From: Nereocystis luetkeana
Taxonomy: Eukaryota > Sar > Phaeophyceae > Laminariales > Laminariaceae
Reading direction: 5' to 3'
Assembly (NCBI GenBank): GCA_031213475.1
Contig: JARUPZ010000013.1
Span: forward strand, 10,456,794 to 10,520,793
Length of the DNA stretch: 64,000 nucleotides
In this document: positions 34,020 to 46,299 of the stretch, piece after piece
Position numbering within the stretch: position 1 is the first letter of the stretch
Layout: each line of letters starts with the position of its first letter
Notes under the pieces: generated by a model
Databases searched by the model: none
What the model was told of the DNA's origin: nothing
What the model saw: the letters and a program-made list of their open reading frames with translations, nothing else
Position numbers and translations under genes: made by a program

Positions 34020-34300
34020 CCCACACCTCGGATATATCATCTACAGATCATTTACAGACCATCCGTTCCCACATTCCATGATCTAGATCCTTCCAAGGCA
34101 GATATATCTATTCCCGATCTTGTACGGCTGTTTAAGCTCATGTTGACGGTTGAGACCTGCGTATCCCGCGCGATCTAGAGCATGCTTGCCGGGTTGGATC
34201 TGCACTATACAGATCTTGCATAACCTCCCACAATGGCAGGTGAGGGACTAGATCATCTACTGTAGATAGATCAGATAGATCATCATCTGTCCGAGCTGTG
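34020..34300. repeat. GATC-rich dispersed element, copy 7
   Basis: Contains ATCATCTACAGATCATTTAC at the left and GATCAGATAGATCATCATCT followed by GTCCGAGCTG at the right, with CCGGGTTGGATCTGCACTAT in the middle, the inverse of GCAGATCCAACCC in other copies. Confidence 0.55.
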
Positions 34301-34319
34301 AAATTGTCACTGGGACTGA

Positions 34320-35530
34320 CGAGGCTCCTAAACTGAGGAACTACCACCTTGACCGGAAATATACGCCCCGTTTGGAACCTGACATGAGTACCACACCACG
34401 GAGCTTACATTCCCGGTCAGAGTGGTACCCGGTAAGGCATGCCTTATCGCTGGAACACCGCTGGTTTGTGTTTTATTATACATACTGAACTGAAGTATGT
34501 ACTATTAATAGGCCATGAGATTGTCCGTCGGGTGTTGCACGTTCAATTTCCCTTCCATGAGGCCGGGTTTTTGATGAAGCATGTAACCCCTATACTGTAA
34601 TCAAGTCATGACCCTCGGAGAAATTCGGCGCGCCTCTATCGGAGCCGCATGCGGTAATTTTGCGGACTTGTGTGCGTATTTGAAATCTGTCTGACTGGCG
34701 CGTGTAGTGGCTTCGGAAATAGTTTTTTTTTCGTTTACGAAGACTTGAAAAGCCAGGTGCTATTGATAGTATTGTAGTTGACTGACCTTCTTCACCCGAT
34801 CTATACCGGGGGAACATAGCAATCAGGACCTAATATGCCATCCCCTTTCTTTATCTACCGTGGGCGGGACCACTGCTGAAGCTAGCCTGGTAGACTGCGA
34901 TGCAACAACGACTGTGCATGACAACAGCGGAGTTTTCTTTTTTTGTCGAGTTTTGGGTTCCGCGCAGTCCCGTCCTTTCAGATCTGCAGCCAAGTTTTGG
35001 GAGCAAATTTACTTGGAGTTAGTGAGGGGTGTATTTTTCGCAGCGGTACAAGGGTTAAGACGGAGTGGGCGTGTAAGAAATGTGATGATGTAGGTGTCTC
35101 GTGAAAATACCCGCGGGTGGATGATGGCGCCCTGTGACCGTGAGGTTCACTTGCGTTGTTGTCAGAAGAAAGAGAGATGGTTGGAAAAATGGTGCTTATG
35201 TGGCCGCGCTCTAGAGAGCAGCGGTGGTGGAGAGTTACGTCAAGAGGGACGTAACCTTCGCTTGGTTGCTCTGATGAGTTGATCATAACCTATTCTTGCG
35301 TGACCCGGAGAGGTGCGATCATGTTCAGGTATCCTATGCTCCGGTACCCTGTGATATGGTATTCTACGAGTACCTTTTACCCTGAAATTATCACACCGAT
35401 AATCTTACGGCGTGTCGTTGTTGGTCCGTTGACGTCGGAATAATATATGAACAGGCAATTTGTCTATTGTGTGTTCTAACTGGGCAAACCTCCGAGCGGC
35501 GTGTACTCTCTCAGTTGCCCGCATATATCA
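34320..35530. other. Intergenic stretch between TRPT1 and the exonuclease gene
   Basis: The missing last exon of TRPT1 may lie in or before this stretch, but I could not find a frame with the expected C-terminal motif. A half MITE (CCGGGGGAACATAGCAATCA) sits near 34809-34840. Short frames at 34860-35280 have no family resemblance. Confidence 0.35.
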
Positions 35531-35539
35531 CGCCGCTAC

Positions 35540-35935
35540 GGGCGTTTTGTTCGTGAGAAGGGAGGACCCCAACTGGCAGTTCCTTCTAACGAAAAAAAAA
35601 TGCAAATATCCATGTTCCCGTTCGGGGAAACACAAACCCGCCGCATTATCCGTAGATCGAGTGACTGAAGTAGCCCAACAGGCAGTTACTTTTAGTGAAA
35701 AAATATCAATGTTCCCGTTCAAAAAAGGAAAAGCCGCCGCGATCTCCCGTGGACCGAGTGACCGAAATAGCCCAACAGGCAGTTCCTTCCAACGAAAACA
35801 TTTATCCGGGTTCTCGTTCGTGGAAGCACAAACCCGCCGCAATCTCTGCAGGTCGAGGTACTCCAGTAGCCCAACAGGCCGTTAACTCTAAAGAACACAG
35901 CTGCTCCATGTTCCCGTTCTGTGAAACACTTACGT
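35540..35935 (+). repeat. Tandem repeat, four units of about 100 bp
   Basis: Units carry GGCAGTTCCTTCTAACGAAA, then ATGTTCCCGTTC, then AAACCCGCCGC and GATCGAGTGACTGAAGTAGC, and recur at intervals of about 100 bp with GGCAGTTACTTTTAGTGAAA, GGCAGTTCCTTCCAACGAAA and GGCCGTTAACTCTAAAGAAC. The repeat ends about 230 bp before the first decoded exonuclease exon, so it may lie in its 5' leader or promoter. Confidence 0.65.
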
Positions 35936-36168
35936 AGATCGGTTGCAGTTCACACGTACCGACAGACCTTGCTATCTACGAGTAAATCCAACAACACGTG
36001 TCCCCACCTAATGGCTTCACTCGTTGTCGCTGTTACTTTTTCGTTGCTTTGTGTTTTTTCCGGTCTCTCGGACCGATTCTACAATTTGATGCCACTGGCA
36101 ACGAACGAACGGACGAACGAACGATCGATCGATCGATCGATCGTTTTTTTTTTTTTTCTCAACCAAAG

Positions 36169-39100
36169 CTGGCCAGGGCGGCACGCTCAGCCCGTCGTAC
36201 TTCTCCCGCGTCGACGGCGTCTCAGACTTCCGCCCCCAGAAGGGCAAATCTCCCGCCGCCCCAGAAGGGAGACAACCAGCTCGGCAGGCGTTGCACGGAA
36301 CCGCCCCCCCGCGACCTGTCCTTCCGCGTCCTCCAGACGCCCAGTGGGCGTCGGATATCTCCGGAACCTCCCTCCCAGATGAAGAAGCAGCCGGTAGAAT
36401 GCGACGACCGGAAAATGTTCCCGCGGCGGCTATCCCCTGGGACGACCAGGGGAAGACTACTCCGAACGCGGGTGCTTCGGGTGATCGGGCGGTGTCTCCG
36501 GGGCTGCTGCAAGACAGCAAGCTTTCCACGGTGAGGAGGGAGACACAAGTGCCGCCGAAACGGCCGAGGCGTAGGAGGAAGAAAGGGGCCGCGGCAGCCG
36601 GTCCCCCTCAGGCGAGGGGTGCCGGTAGTACTTTAGCGTTCGGTGGCAAGGGACCAGAACTCGGAACCCAGGCGGAGAGTGTTTCAGCTTGTGGTGACAA
36701 GGCGCGGGGATTCGGGACGCCTGGTGGCGGAGGTGGTGGTGGTGGTCGGGGTGGGGGTGGGGGGGTGCTTTCTGGGGAGCAGGAGGCGAGCTGCGGGAGT
36801 TTGGCGAAGGGTGGGAGTAGCCCGGGGAAGAAAGGCGCAGGCGGGCGTGAGGGTCGAACGGACGAGGCAGAGAGCGGTGCCTTTGGGAAGTGGGAGGCAG
36901 ACGAGGTCGATGTTTACGCCGTCCTCGACTTTGAAGCTACGTGCGAGGACCGAAGCATTGATGGGGGCAGGTGATTGCCTTCCTTTCGGTTTCGCTGAGA
37001 TGGTGTCGTGCCGTTGTTCTGTCGCGATGGGTGGGGCAGTAGGCTAGGCTGAGGCGTTGTGCTTTGTGCGGATGCATGGCCTTCGGGCGGGGCGAACTGA
37101 AGTGGCGGGTGGGTGACGACGTTTGGCCGACAGCAAGCGGACGGGAGTAGCACAGCAAACGGACGGGAGTAGCTTAGCGCATGCAGCAGCAGAAGTCGCA
37201 TGGTATGCCTAGTTTTATTGCATACTCGTCGGAACAACTATTAATAGGCGATATCGGGAAAAGTAAGTAGAATGACACCATTGAGCTTGCAGGGCTTCAA
37301 TCCCGTGACCGCTTCTACTCGATCGCGGTGTTAAATAGTCCCGCCAGCATTGCCTATCGCCATGATGGCACAACAAGACCGACCCAACATAAAAACTGTG
37401 CCGTACAGTAGTGGTTCGCCAGATTACCGCAAGTCCTGTTTTCTTGATCATCCCCTTCATGCACGTCATGCTCAAACGCTATCGCCCGCGGAAAACCGCA
37501 TCCTGCCCGCGCCCTGACCACCGTATAGCACTATCACACTATTACGGGGGACCATAATAAATAGGACCTGCGGTACACACAAAAACCTATATATTTCTCT
37601 GTTTTACTAGCAGTATTTGGTCCCATTAACTATGGTCCCCCGTAATGGGGTGATAAAATGACACACACCCAGGGACGAATCGCTGAGCCTGCTTCCTCTT
37701 CAAAAAAGGGTGGCATAGACAACCAGCACGGTGGCGTTGGAACTGCCTCATCGAGACGTTTCAAATGGCCGCATCGCTCGGTGTTTCAACTCTCCCCGTC
37801 GCCCGAGAAAATCGGCTTGCACGTTGGTCCGAGGGGGTAATGTTGTCTTTGTACCCGTGTGTTATCGTGCCTATGTCCTGAGCTATATCCCGGCGGGAGC
37901 GTTTTCTACTCCTTACGCTGTTTTTTTTTGTTTTTTGGCACAGATTTGGACCCCCAGAGGTGATCGAGTTTCCCACGGTTCTGCTGGATGCTCGGTCCCT
38001 GGAAGTCCTCGACGAGTTCCGCGCCTATGTCCGCCCCGTTAAGAACCCAACGCTCACCCCGTTCTGCACAGGACTCACCGGGATACAGCAGGTGCGTACC
38101 GTCTCGCGCCTCGCGCGGCCGGTAGCAGCGGCTGCGTGCACCCGGCACGTTCTCCACGTCGTTTGCGGTTGTAACCCGCCGAAAATACATACCATCACTG
38201 CGCCCCTTCTCCCCCCTTTGCCCCCTGCCCTGTCGGGTGAGGTGCGCCACCGTAACATGGCTGGCCAGGTCGATACAACACAGCACGTCGAAATATAATT
38301 TTCGCCTGCGAACATTTTCCTCCCAGCAGGAGACGTAAAAGGTCAGACGCTGCCACTCCAGGCCGTGGCATGTGAAAAGGGTCGGCGTTTTCATATTTTG
38401 CGTCGTTCGGGCGGATGTAAGGTCATCATTCCCTAACTGAACAATAACGTGTAGCGGATAGTGACAAAAGACGCGACGTTTCTGTTATCTGCTTATCGTG
38501 AATATTTTGTCACGAATCGTGCCATATTTCTTTGGAAAAAAGCTGGGAAATATATATATACCAAGTATAAGACGTTGAACATATAATTCCCTGGTATATA
38601 TACTTCGAAGGATCGAAGAAAATCGCGAATTCTTTTTTTCTGAACGCGACACCACGCCATCTTAGAAACGTCCCGAATCGTGACTCTGTCTCCAATTTTC
38701 TAATTTGGATTTTTTGTGTTAGTTGAGGTATGAAAGACCCTTGGCGGTGCGAGCGCTCTCGGGAAAGTTTGTTGGACGTCACACCCGAATGCTCCGCCCT
38801 TGACGAAGAACCACAGAGGCAATTACCGTAGAAGCAGTCCAGTTCGCACAGGGATGCCATGGCTGTATTGAGCGCTCGATTTTTCCGGAACGGGAAGGCG
38901 GCCAATACCGATCCTGGGAGGCGTTTTGGGGAACATCTGGTCGAGAAAGAGCCTTCCGAAGGTATATTGTTCGACTTTTGTCAGCACCCCCATCGCCTGT
39001 CGAGGAAAACGAGAGCTGACAAGCGATAGTAGCACCTCTGTGCGAACTGAACGCCCTCAACGGGAAGGCGCCTTCCAATCGATCTGGAAGTTTTGCGAGC

Positions 39101-42100
39101 CCCTCTCGGTAACGACTTGGGGGCATAGATCTTCCAGGGGCCGGGTTGCTGATTGTTCACGATTCTCGTGCCGCAGTACGAAAAGCTTCCGCTGGTGGGA
39201 TCAAGGCACAGGCGCAGACCCAACCCAACCGAAACCCCTATATCCCTAACCGCAGTAGCCCTATATAACCCAACCCGGACCCGAAACGGACCAAAAACGG
39301 GCCCAAAACGCGACTGCCCCTCGTCCGAGTTATACAGCTTTTTTTTCCGAGCTGTGAAACACGATCAGCGAACTGGACCACATTTTTCCTCCTCGTACAC
39401 TAATTGTGAGTTACACATTCCCGGAAAAGTACGCTAAACCGCTGCAAGATCTATATCCCAAGTCGTTGTCAGGTGTGCTGAGTTTTGCCGGAGCACGACG
39501 TTCTTATCGCCAACACCGCACATGCTGGAATTGGGGCTATCTGCAAGATTCCCCCCTACTTCCCGCTTCTGTCATACCCAGCAGCACATTGCTTTTCAAT
39601 AGTGGCGGCTGTTCCCCTCTGGTGGCGACGAACTGCCTTCCACGAAGCCCAGACCTGTACCCGCGAGGACGCTAAGGGGGAAAGTTGCGACGAGTTGATC
39701 TGGAAAGTAGAAGTGATGCTCAGGGCTGGTTCTCGTGTGGATGACATTATATTCGGTTCGATTTTTTTTATCTCATTTATGTTCGTGTCCGTTTTTGATA
39801 GATAAGCCGAGGAAATCAGCAATACACTTGGTCTAAATCAATCCAGAGTTTCTCCGGGAGGTACCCAGCTCGAATCGCTTCTCCAGAGGCGTAGTCGGGT
39901 TTTTAACCATCTCTTACGTAGAAAAATGCTGTACGTAGAAAAATGCTGTATCTATACCTTTCATAGCACACCTAACCTTTAGGCCTACCAATCTGCAGTG
40001 GGCAGTGTCGTGCTGTCTGCTTGCGTGTCTCTGCTATACATGCAAAATCTCAAGCTAGGGGCACTCGGGAGCGGATAATCCTCTTGCCCCTCCTACATGC
40101 CTCTTACGTAAATATGCCCTCACCTCGGGAGAGTCAATGACCATAAATACTTTAATTCCGTCGGTTGCTAACAAAACCCACGTTTCATTTATTCTGCGAA
40201 CTTGAAAAATATTAGCTTGAACAACAAATTCCCTTCGAGTCGAGAAAGAAAGCAAAAACCATCATTGAAGAAAGACGAAAACGCCTTCCAATCCCCAATC
40301 CGTCGTTTCAGGCTACGGTGGATGGCTCTGTGCTGTTCAAGGAGGCACTACATCAACACACGGAGTTTTTGAGGAGGCACTCGTGCCTTCCGGGGCAGGA
40401 GCGGTCTTGCCTCTTCATCACGTGCGGTAAGGTCCGCACGTGGGTGTTTCATCGTATGGCGGCGTTTGGTGTACAGTGGTGGTCCCTCGATAGTGTCGGT
40501 TGAGTATTGCCCGCTGCCCGCTGTAGTGCCTGTGAAATCGGTTGGCACAGATGGGATCAACCAGTGTGCAGAGCAGTGCCTGTTGCCGCTATAGTGCCGG
40601 TATTGTTGGCTGGTGCATACCGACAATGTAGAGGGACCATTTTACTGTACCCTCGACGACCTGCTGGGTCTGCCTGCGGCGGGTGGTATTGTGACACCCG
40701 CCTAGTCAGCCACGCGGCGGCACCGCTGTGGGTATAGTCAACGGTGCGTCAGAATGTTGCACACATCGGACAGATAGATCATCTAAAGATAGATCCTATA
40801 CTTGCCGCTTTGAGATGCCGTGCAGGAGCCGGGTGTCAGACGTAAGCCACCAAACAAGCAAGTGCGCAAGAGACGTGTCATGCAGATCCCCATCCAGCAA
40901 TAGATCCTCTACTAGATCGTGTAGACCATATGATATGAATCAGGGATCTATCTGTGTATCCCCTAAATCTAGATCATAGTATGGAGATCTGTATGGTCTG
41001 TCCGGTTTTTATAGAAGCAGAATACCTGCAGGGAAGGTCACGCCGAATACGCAGCACTTTTTCTACATTTGGCGCCATGCGATGCGTTCCGCTATGTAGC
41101 CTAGTCTTGCAGCGTTTCCGTGCATCGTACTCGACACTGTGGGCCACGCTTGCCTCCTGACCAATAGTAGGGAGTAAGCGGTATCCAGAGACATTGTAGG
41201 AAGAACTGCTTTCACCGAGGAAGCGTCATCGACAGGACACTCTCTAGGGTCACCTTTGCACGGGTCGTGCCGGTGATACGGCTGTCTGACGCGTTTCTCT
41301 GCCCCTCCGCTAAATGGTGACGAAGGAAACTGGGACCTGAAGACCATGCTGCCGACACAGTGCAAGTTGATCGGCACACATGTTCCTGCACACCTGAAAA
41401 CCTGGGCAAACATCAAGGACGTATTTCGGGTAAGACGATCATAATGACTCGGTTCATCCTTTTGGTATTACGGGGGGCCACAGTAATCAGGACCCATCAA
41501 ACACACAAAAACCGATATATTCCGGTATTTTTACGAAGCACCTTTGGTCCTGATTACCATGCCCCCCCGTTAAAGTGCACTGCACAGAAACCTGCACCCG
41601 ACTCTAGTTGCGAGCGCTTCATTCCCACAACGGGACTGCGGTCCTATTGGATGATAGGAATTTCGGTGAAAATCAACAACCAGTGGGGGTGATGAACCCC
41701 GTACATACCATGCGGGATAGAAATGAAGCCCAGCACCGGGGAGGGGAAAGGAAGACACCTGTGATCACGGCTGTAGCCCAGAACGCCGCTAAGCCAAAAT
41801 CTCTCACGATCAATAGTTGAGCTGGGAAGCAAAAGTGGTGGTTAAAATACAACTAAGTAAGTAGACACATCTCAAGCTCTCACGCAAGCCATCCGATGTG
41901 CACCGCTTGTGCGTGTTGACAGTGTGGCATCAACCATGCTGTAGCTGTATGGTGTACGTCGAAGCAGGTATACGAATCATTCGATTCTGATAACAGTGAA
42001 CTTGCGCTCTATGCTTTGGTGCTATCTGGCGGCCCGCCGAAAAATTAGACGCTGAAACGTTTCCGTTCGACCTGGCCCCAACGCATTCATGCTGGTGGTT

Positions 42101-42723
42101 CCTATTGGGATGGAACCCAACGGTCTCGTTTGCTTGCTGGTCTCTTCCCCATGGAGCATAGTTCCAAGGGAAAACACAAAAAAAATGACGGCACATTCCC
42201 CCCCCCCCCCGTTATATCGAAAAACAAACCAGTGAAGCAGAGTGAAGCGGGATTTTTGTACGAATGAAAAAAAAACAATATATAATATATATATTTTGTT
42301 TCGGTATATATATCAAACTCTCCCCCCCTGCCTGTGTCTCGAAAGTGGTTTGGGGGTACACGATCGAATTCACTTATTTTCGTGCTCCCCTGTACTTTTA
42401 CCTCATGAATATAAGATTTTTCACCAAGCACGACTGCTGCATCACGCGCCTTGCGTCTTTGGCGTCCGCAGAAGCACGCACCCCCCACATCGCCCAAACG
42501 GGGTGGTCGATCCCGTTCGGGCTTGGACATGGTGACCATGCTACTGAGGCTGGGGCTGGTGCTGGAAGGACGGCACCACAGCGGCCTCGACGATTGCAGG
42601 AACATCGCCAAGGTGGCCAGAGAGCTGTGTCGCCTGAGCGGGTGCGAACCATTGTCCTTCGTTCGGAATGGTACACCTGGTACTTCGGATATAAGCACGC
42701 GCGATCGTGAAGTGCCACACTAA
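36169..42723 (+). CDS. ERI1/ERI3-like DEDDh 3'-5' exoribonuclease
   Basis: Five exons join in phase: 36169(or an internal start)-36970, 37944-38091, 40312-40426, 41326-41429, 42472-42723, ending in TAA. The catalytic set is complete. Counting from the ATG at 36399 (396 residues): Asp177 and Glu179 in LDFEATCED, Asp282 in NWDLKTML, His349 and Asp354 in GRHHSGLDDCRNIA. Other family landmarks are EVIEFPTVLLDARSLEV, YVRPVKNPTLTPFC, LTGIQQATVDG and LFITCG. The match is closest to ERI3-type proteins; ERI enzymes trim 3' ends of 5.8S rRNA, histone mRNA or small RNAs, but which applies here is unknown. The Asp normally before Trp (GDWD) reads Asn. An N-terminal extension of 170-250 residues is Gly/Pro/Arg-rich and looks disordered. 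A T-rich acceptor near 36168 and an open frame upstream of 36399 suggest an earlier exon, so the start is uncertain. Confidence 0.85.
37541..37646. mobile_element. ATTACGGGGG MITE, copy 10
   Basis: Complete 106-bp copy, ATTACGGGGGACCATAATAA to CTATGGTCCCCCGTAAT, in intron 1 of the exonuclease gene. Confidence 0.85.
40745..41005. repeat. GATC-rich dispersed element, copy 8
   Basis: Starts TTGCACACATCGGACAGATA and ends near GGAGATCTGTATGGTCTGTC, with GAGATGCCGTGCAGGAGCCG inside. Lies in intron 3 of the exonuclease gene. With copies 5 and 6 it defines the terminus as CACACATCGGA. Confidence 0.6.
41467..41573. mobile_element. ATTACGGGGG MITE, diverged copy 11
   Basis: ATTACGGGGGGCCACAGTAA to TACCATGCCCCCCCGTTAA. 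Shares GGACCCATCAAACACACAAA with diverged copy 9. It begins 38 bp after the donor of exonuclease exon 4. Confidence 0.7.
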
Positions 42724-45639
42724 GCTTGCAGAGATGGGTATCTCGACGATATCCTCGATCTCGCGGCTGCCGTGTCTTCTTTTTCAGTTTTTGACAAAAC
42801 GTCCGTCGTTGTGTATTTATTGTAACACGGTTCGTTGTGCTGGCTGGAGGTCGTTGGGTCCGGTTGACGTGCTGTTTAACACCACGCAGCCGAGCCTGTA
42901 ACACAACAAAAAACATACATTTGTGGGTGGAGGTCGGGCGTATGCAGTACCTCCTTTGAGATTACCTGGTAGAGCATACATAGTTTCCCCATCGGATGGT
43001 GTAGTGAAGACAAACCATTGTAAACGCCTACTTCACGGGAAACCGGGAGACGGGGCAGCGTGGGGGCCGAGACAGAATCCACAACCGCCAACACAAGGAA
43101 AACGATTTTTTGCGGTGAATATTGTCCACGTTGCAAGCGTTGTTTGATAGTTTCCACTTCTTCCGCGCACGAGACCGTTGATGGCTACCAAAGGAACGTA
43201 TGTATTCCAATTTTCAATCTCGGAGAAATCTCATCAACTCTCTGTAAATCATTTCGAGACGCGCCCGCGTTTACGGAGACAACCTACTTGGAAAAACTGA
43301 GATGTGGGTTCGTTTATGCAGTGCCGTGGGTACCCCGACTAGAGAGAGGTGGGGTACGTACAGGTCTAAAACATCCATCTCCACTAGCATTCTCTCTCAT
43401 CTACGGTGGGATTATGTAGCGCTATTGACTGCGTAGGCGGGTCCAGTCGCCAGCCGATTTGGCTTCTCTTGATTGTTAGATTCTTTCGACTGTAGCATGC
43501 CGCCCCTTGACCCCTTTGGGACGCCGAAATAGCGCCCCGAAACAGTGGTCACCTTGGTGTTCATGAGCAGTACCGGTGGATCAGCTTGCGCCCGTGCCGT
43601 ACGACTCCTTCCATCCACCATCGTAGCTCGGACACCATGATGTAGGATACCATTCCCCCCAGTCACGCGGTAGCCTTTTGCTGTAGTCGTCACTTTATGT
43701 CGAATGTGTTCGCCCCTAAAGGCCCAAGTGGCTTACGGCGGGTGTCTACTCTTAACCCGGGGTACCTACTTTAGTAAAAGGATTTTACTTATTTACGGGA
43801 GACCGTAATAAATAGGGCCTACGGTGCGCACAAAAACCTATATGTTTCCTTATTTTTACGAACACTACTTGGTCCTATTTATTGTGGCCCCCCGCAATAG
43901 AAGATTTTTCCCGACGTAGAAAGTAGGAGACAAGGTAGATTATTTCCCCTGATGAAACGTAAAAAAAGGTGCAATATTGTGCCCACCTGAGGGTATCGGC
44001 GGTGTTGGTTCTGACCCTCTTCTGCCTGCCGCCTTTTCCGCCCTCGTTCGCACCAGGAGCCGGATTCGAGCGACGACTACGGGCAAGAGTAGGTAGCCCG
44101 AAACGTGCATCTTGCCGTATTTGGTGCCCATAAGTTTAAGAGGTTTGGTCTAAGCAACCACCCCGTGTGATAAAAATTATGTTTTTATTGTTGCTTTTTG
44201 TTTTCAGCCCGGGGTGGTGTCCTGCGATAGGGTGGCGTCTAAAGCACCCGGATAATGAAGAGCATGTTTTGTTCAAGTTTGTATTCATCACCGGGGGTGG
44301 TTTTTCGTGGGGGGTGATAGCGGTACGATAAGGAAGATTTCGTACTTTTGGCATACCTACCCAGGCAGCAGAGGGGACGATAACATAGGAGGTAAGGCAG
44401 CAAGCTGGGATGCCGCTACTTGGTACGTTTAGACACTCCCTAGGCAGATACCAGGGACGGGGGGCGGGGTAGTCATGTCATAAGCATGGTCGTAGTCGTG
44501 TGATTGTAGACCTTCGCATACCTACTATGCCGGGACGGAGCACGTCGAGTTTTCAGCTACCAGGCGTAGCAGCGGGGGTGAAATCCAGGGAGTGACCACA
44601 ACGCGCAAGAGCTCCGCTGTTACCACTGTACCCACACGGAGCACATACCTGGTAGATACTACCATATCTCGGCGGTGGCAATGCCTCCCCTTCGAAACTC
44701 GGGGGATACTGCAGTACGTAGCTTTGTGGACGGGCGTTAGAAAGATGCGGACGTGGCTACACTCGTGGGCCGAGGCGCGTCAGCAGGCAGGTGCATGCTA
44801 CGGGTATAGAGGCAATGCTTCTGTGGCTCCTCCCTTGAGGACGCAGTTCTCCACCTTATCACACCGGTGATAAGACAACGTCACCCTCTGGGATAGTTTT
44901 CAAAGCCGATTTTCTCCACAACAATGGAAGATGGTGGCTTTGGAAATGTCTCGCCGGGATAGATATTTCCACAGGCGCCTCGCTCTGCGTTGGTACCTTT
45001 CCCCCCGTTGTCGATAAACGCTGCCCGGAAATTCGTGCGAGGGGGTGTGTTATCTTATCACCCTAGTGTGATACCGTACGTCACCCAAGACCTGAATTCG
45101 AGGAAAACTTAAAAGTGCGACCTCCGGGATGGTCCTCGTACGAAAAATGGAGTAAAATCCGAATGGAATTCCGACGATATTTGGTGTGTTGGTCCTCAAG
45201 TGTAGCCCCACCAGGCGGAAATATTTTGGCCCGTATGTGCTGTATTTTGTGTACCCCTATCTATAAGTAGCAGGATAACAGACAGTACCGGCGCCACAGA
45301 CGCGTTCTGTCTGTGATGAAGCCCCCAGTCCCTTTTCAATGTTGTTTTCCATGCGCGAAGCGGAACCGTCGCGCGCCTGTGCGCTGCTCTTGTGGACCCC
45401 CAGGGTATTTTATGTGTTGGTATTGTTGGGAAAGCCTGCCGGCACAGGGGAGGTGGCATCTAGCGAACCCCGGTTGTAAACTAGACCCTTTGTAAAAAGT
45501 GTTGTGCTGTGATATCACCTGTAGTTGTTTCCCGCCGCGGGGTGGTTTTGCTTTTGTTTTCGCCGTGGGTGGTTTCCTGCGGTGGGGTTGTATCTTAGAA
45601 AAATCTCATGTCGTGGGGATCAACTCAAATACGGCAGCT
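42724..45639. other. Intergenic stretch after the exonuclease gene
   Basis: No exon is supported. It holds MITE copy 12, a partial CGTGCTCC element near 44470-44560, and a diverged relative (about 45.1-45.2 kb) of the segment that interrupts the repeat at 32.5 kb. A minus-strand frame at 43412-43693 (VTGGNGILHHGVRATMVDG and so on) has coding-like composition but no recognised family and no partners. Confidence 0.35.
43792..43898. mobile_element. ATTACGGGGG MITE, copy 12
   Basis: ATTTACGGGAGACCGTAATA to TTGTGGCCCCCCGCAAT. Both ends carry a few changes. The middle (GGGCCTACGGTGCGCACAAA) is standard. Confidence 0.75.
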
Positions 45640-46253
45640 CCGAAAATTGTTTTTCACAGCGGTTGGCCAAATAGTTTTGACAACTTTGATTACCTGGGAA
45701 ACGCGTCCCCGTGCTCGCTTGTGGCCGAAGATGTGGATGCTGGAAGCCGGGATGACCGAGAGGCTGTACATAGAAATGTAGTCCGTCACGTGGGGCCCGA
45801 ATAGGGCAGACTACGACAGGCTACGGCAGGCTCATCGCATGATGCTCCTCCGATGCCTCGGCCGGCAGGAACGGAAGGTCGAAGACCGTACCTTATTTTA
45901 CGCCGACCCGCCTTCGTCAAGTCAGACTCCGAGAGCAAAGCGGCGGCGGTGTGGTGCAAGGGCGAAGGATGTTGTTCGCAGGTTTCGTGGCACGTATGGG
46001 AGAGGAGGGCCAGTCGAGAAGAGTGGTCGGGGGTTGCTAAGGGCCACAGCGGGGGACAGGAGACGGATTGGGGGTGGTGCCCCAAGAAAAATCTCAAGAA
46101 GTTCGGCATCAAATCCGAGGGTGGTCCGAGGCAGCACAGAAAGCCGGCAGATGGTTTCAAGGGGTCGAGGACGGGGCGGAGGCCTTTTCATGTGGGGGTG
46201 GCATAATGCGTAAAGCGTCAGAGCGGCACGGGGCGGTTGTGACTGCGACTTGA
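45640..46253 (+). pseudogene. Decayed LINE reverse-transcriptase C-terminal remnant
   Basis: Pieces of the C-terminal part of a non-LTR retrotransposon polymerase occur in order but in different frames: DYLGN...AEDVDAGSRDDREAV near 45.69-45.77 kb, then MWMLEAGMTERLYIEM, a stop codon, and SVTWGPNRADYDRLRQAH, MMLLRCLGRQERKVEDRT and LFYAD, then a frame change, then KAGRWFQGVEDGAEAF and a final SERHGAVVT near 46.25 kb. The spacing and residues match what I know of algal LINE C-termini (the LLRCLG-x(5-8)-D-x-TLSYAD region and the KKAGKWF-type tail). At least one stop and two frame changes show that it is dead. Nothing upstream looks like the rest of the polymerase, as expected for a 5'-truncated copy. 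Confidence 0.6.
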
Positions 46254-46299
46254 ACCGCTAACAACACCAATGCCCGCGTGTGGGAAGGGGGGGGGGGGG

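Noticed and set aside
38779-39126. Minus-strand 115-codon frame inside the exonuclease gene.
   Set aside because: It lies in the intron between exons 2 and 3, overlaps an inverted motif (CAGTTCGCACAG and its complement), and has no family match.
43412-43693. Minus-strand frame with GNGILHHGVRATMVDG considered as a retroelement protease or gag fragment.
   Set aside because: No Asp-Ser/Thr-Gly active site, zinc knuckle or integrase motif is present, and flanks show no LTRs.
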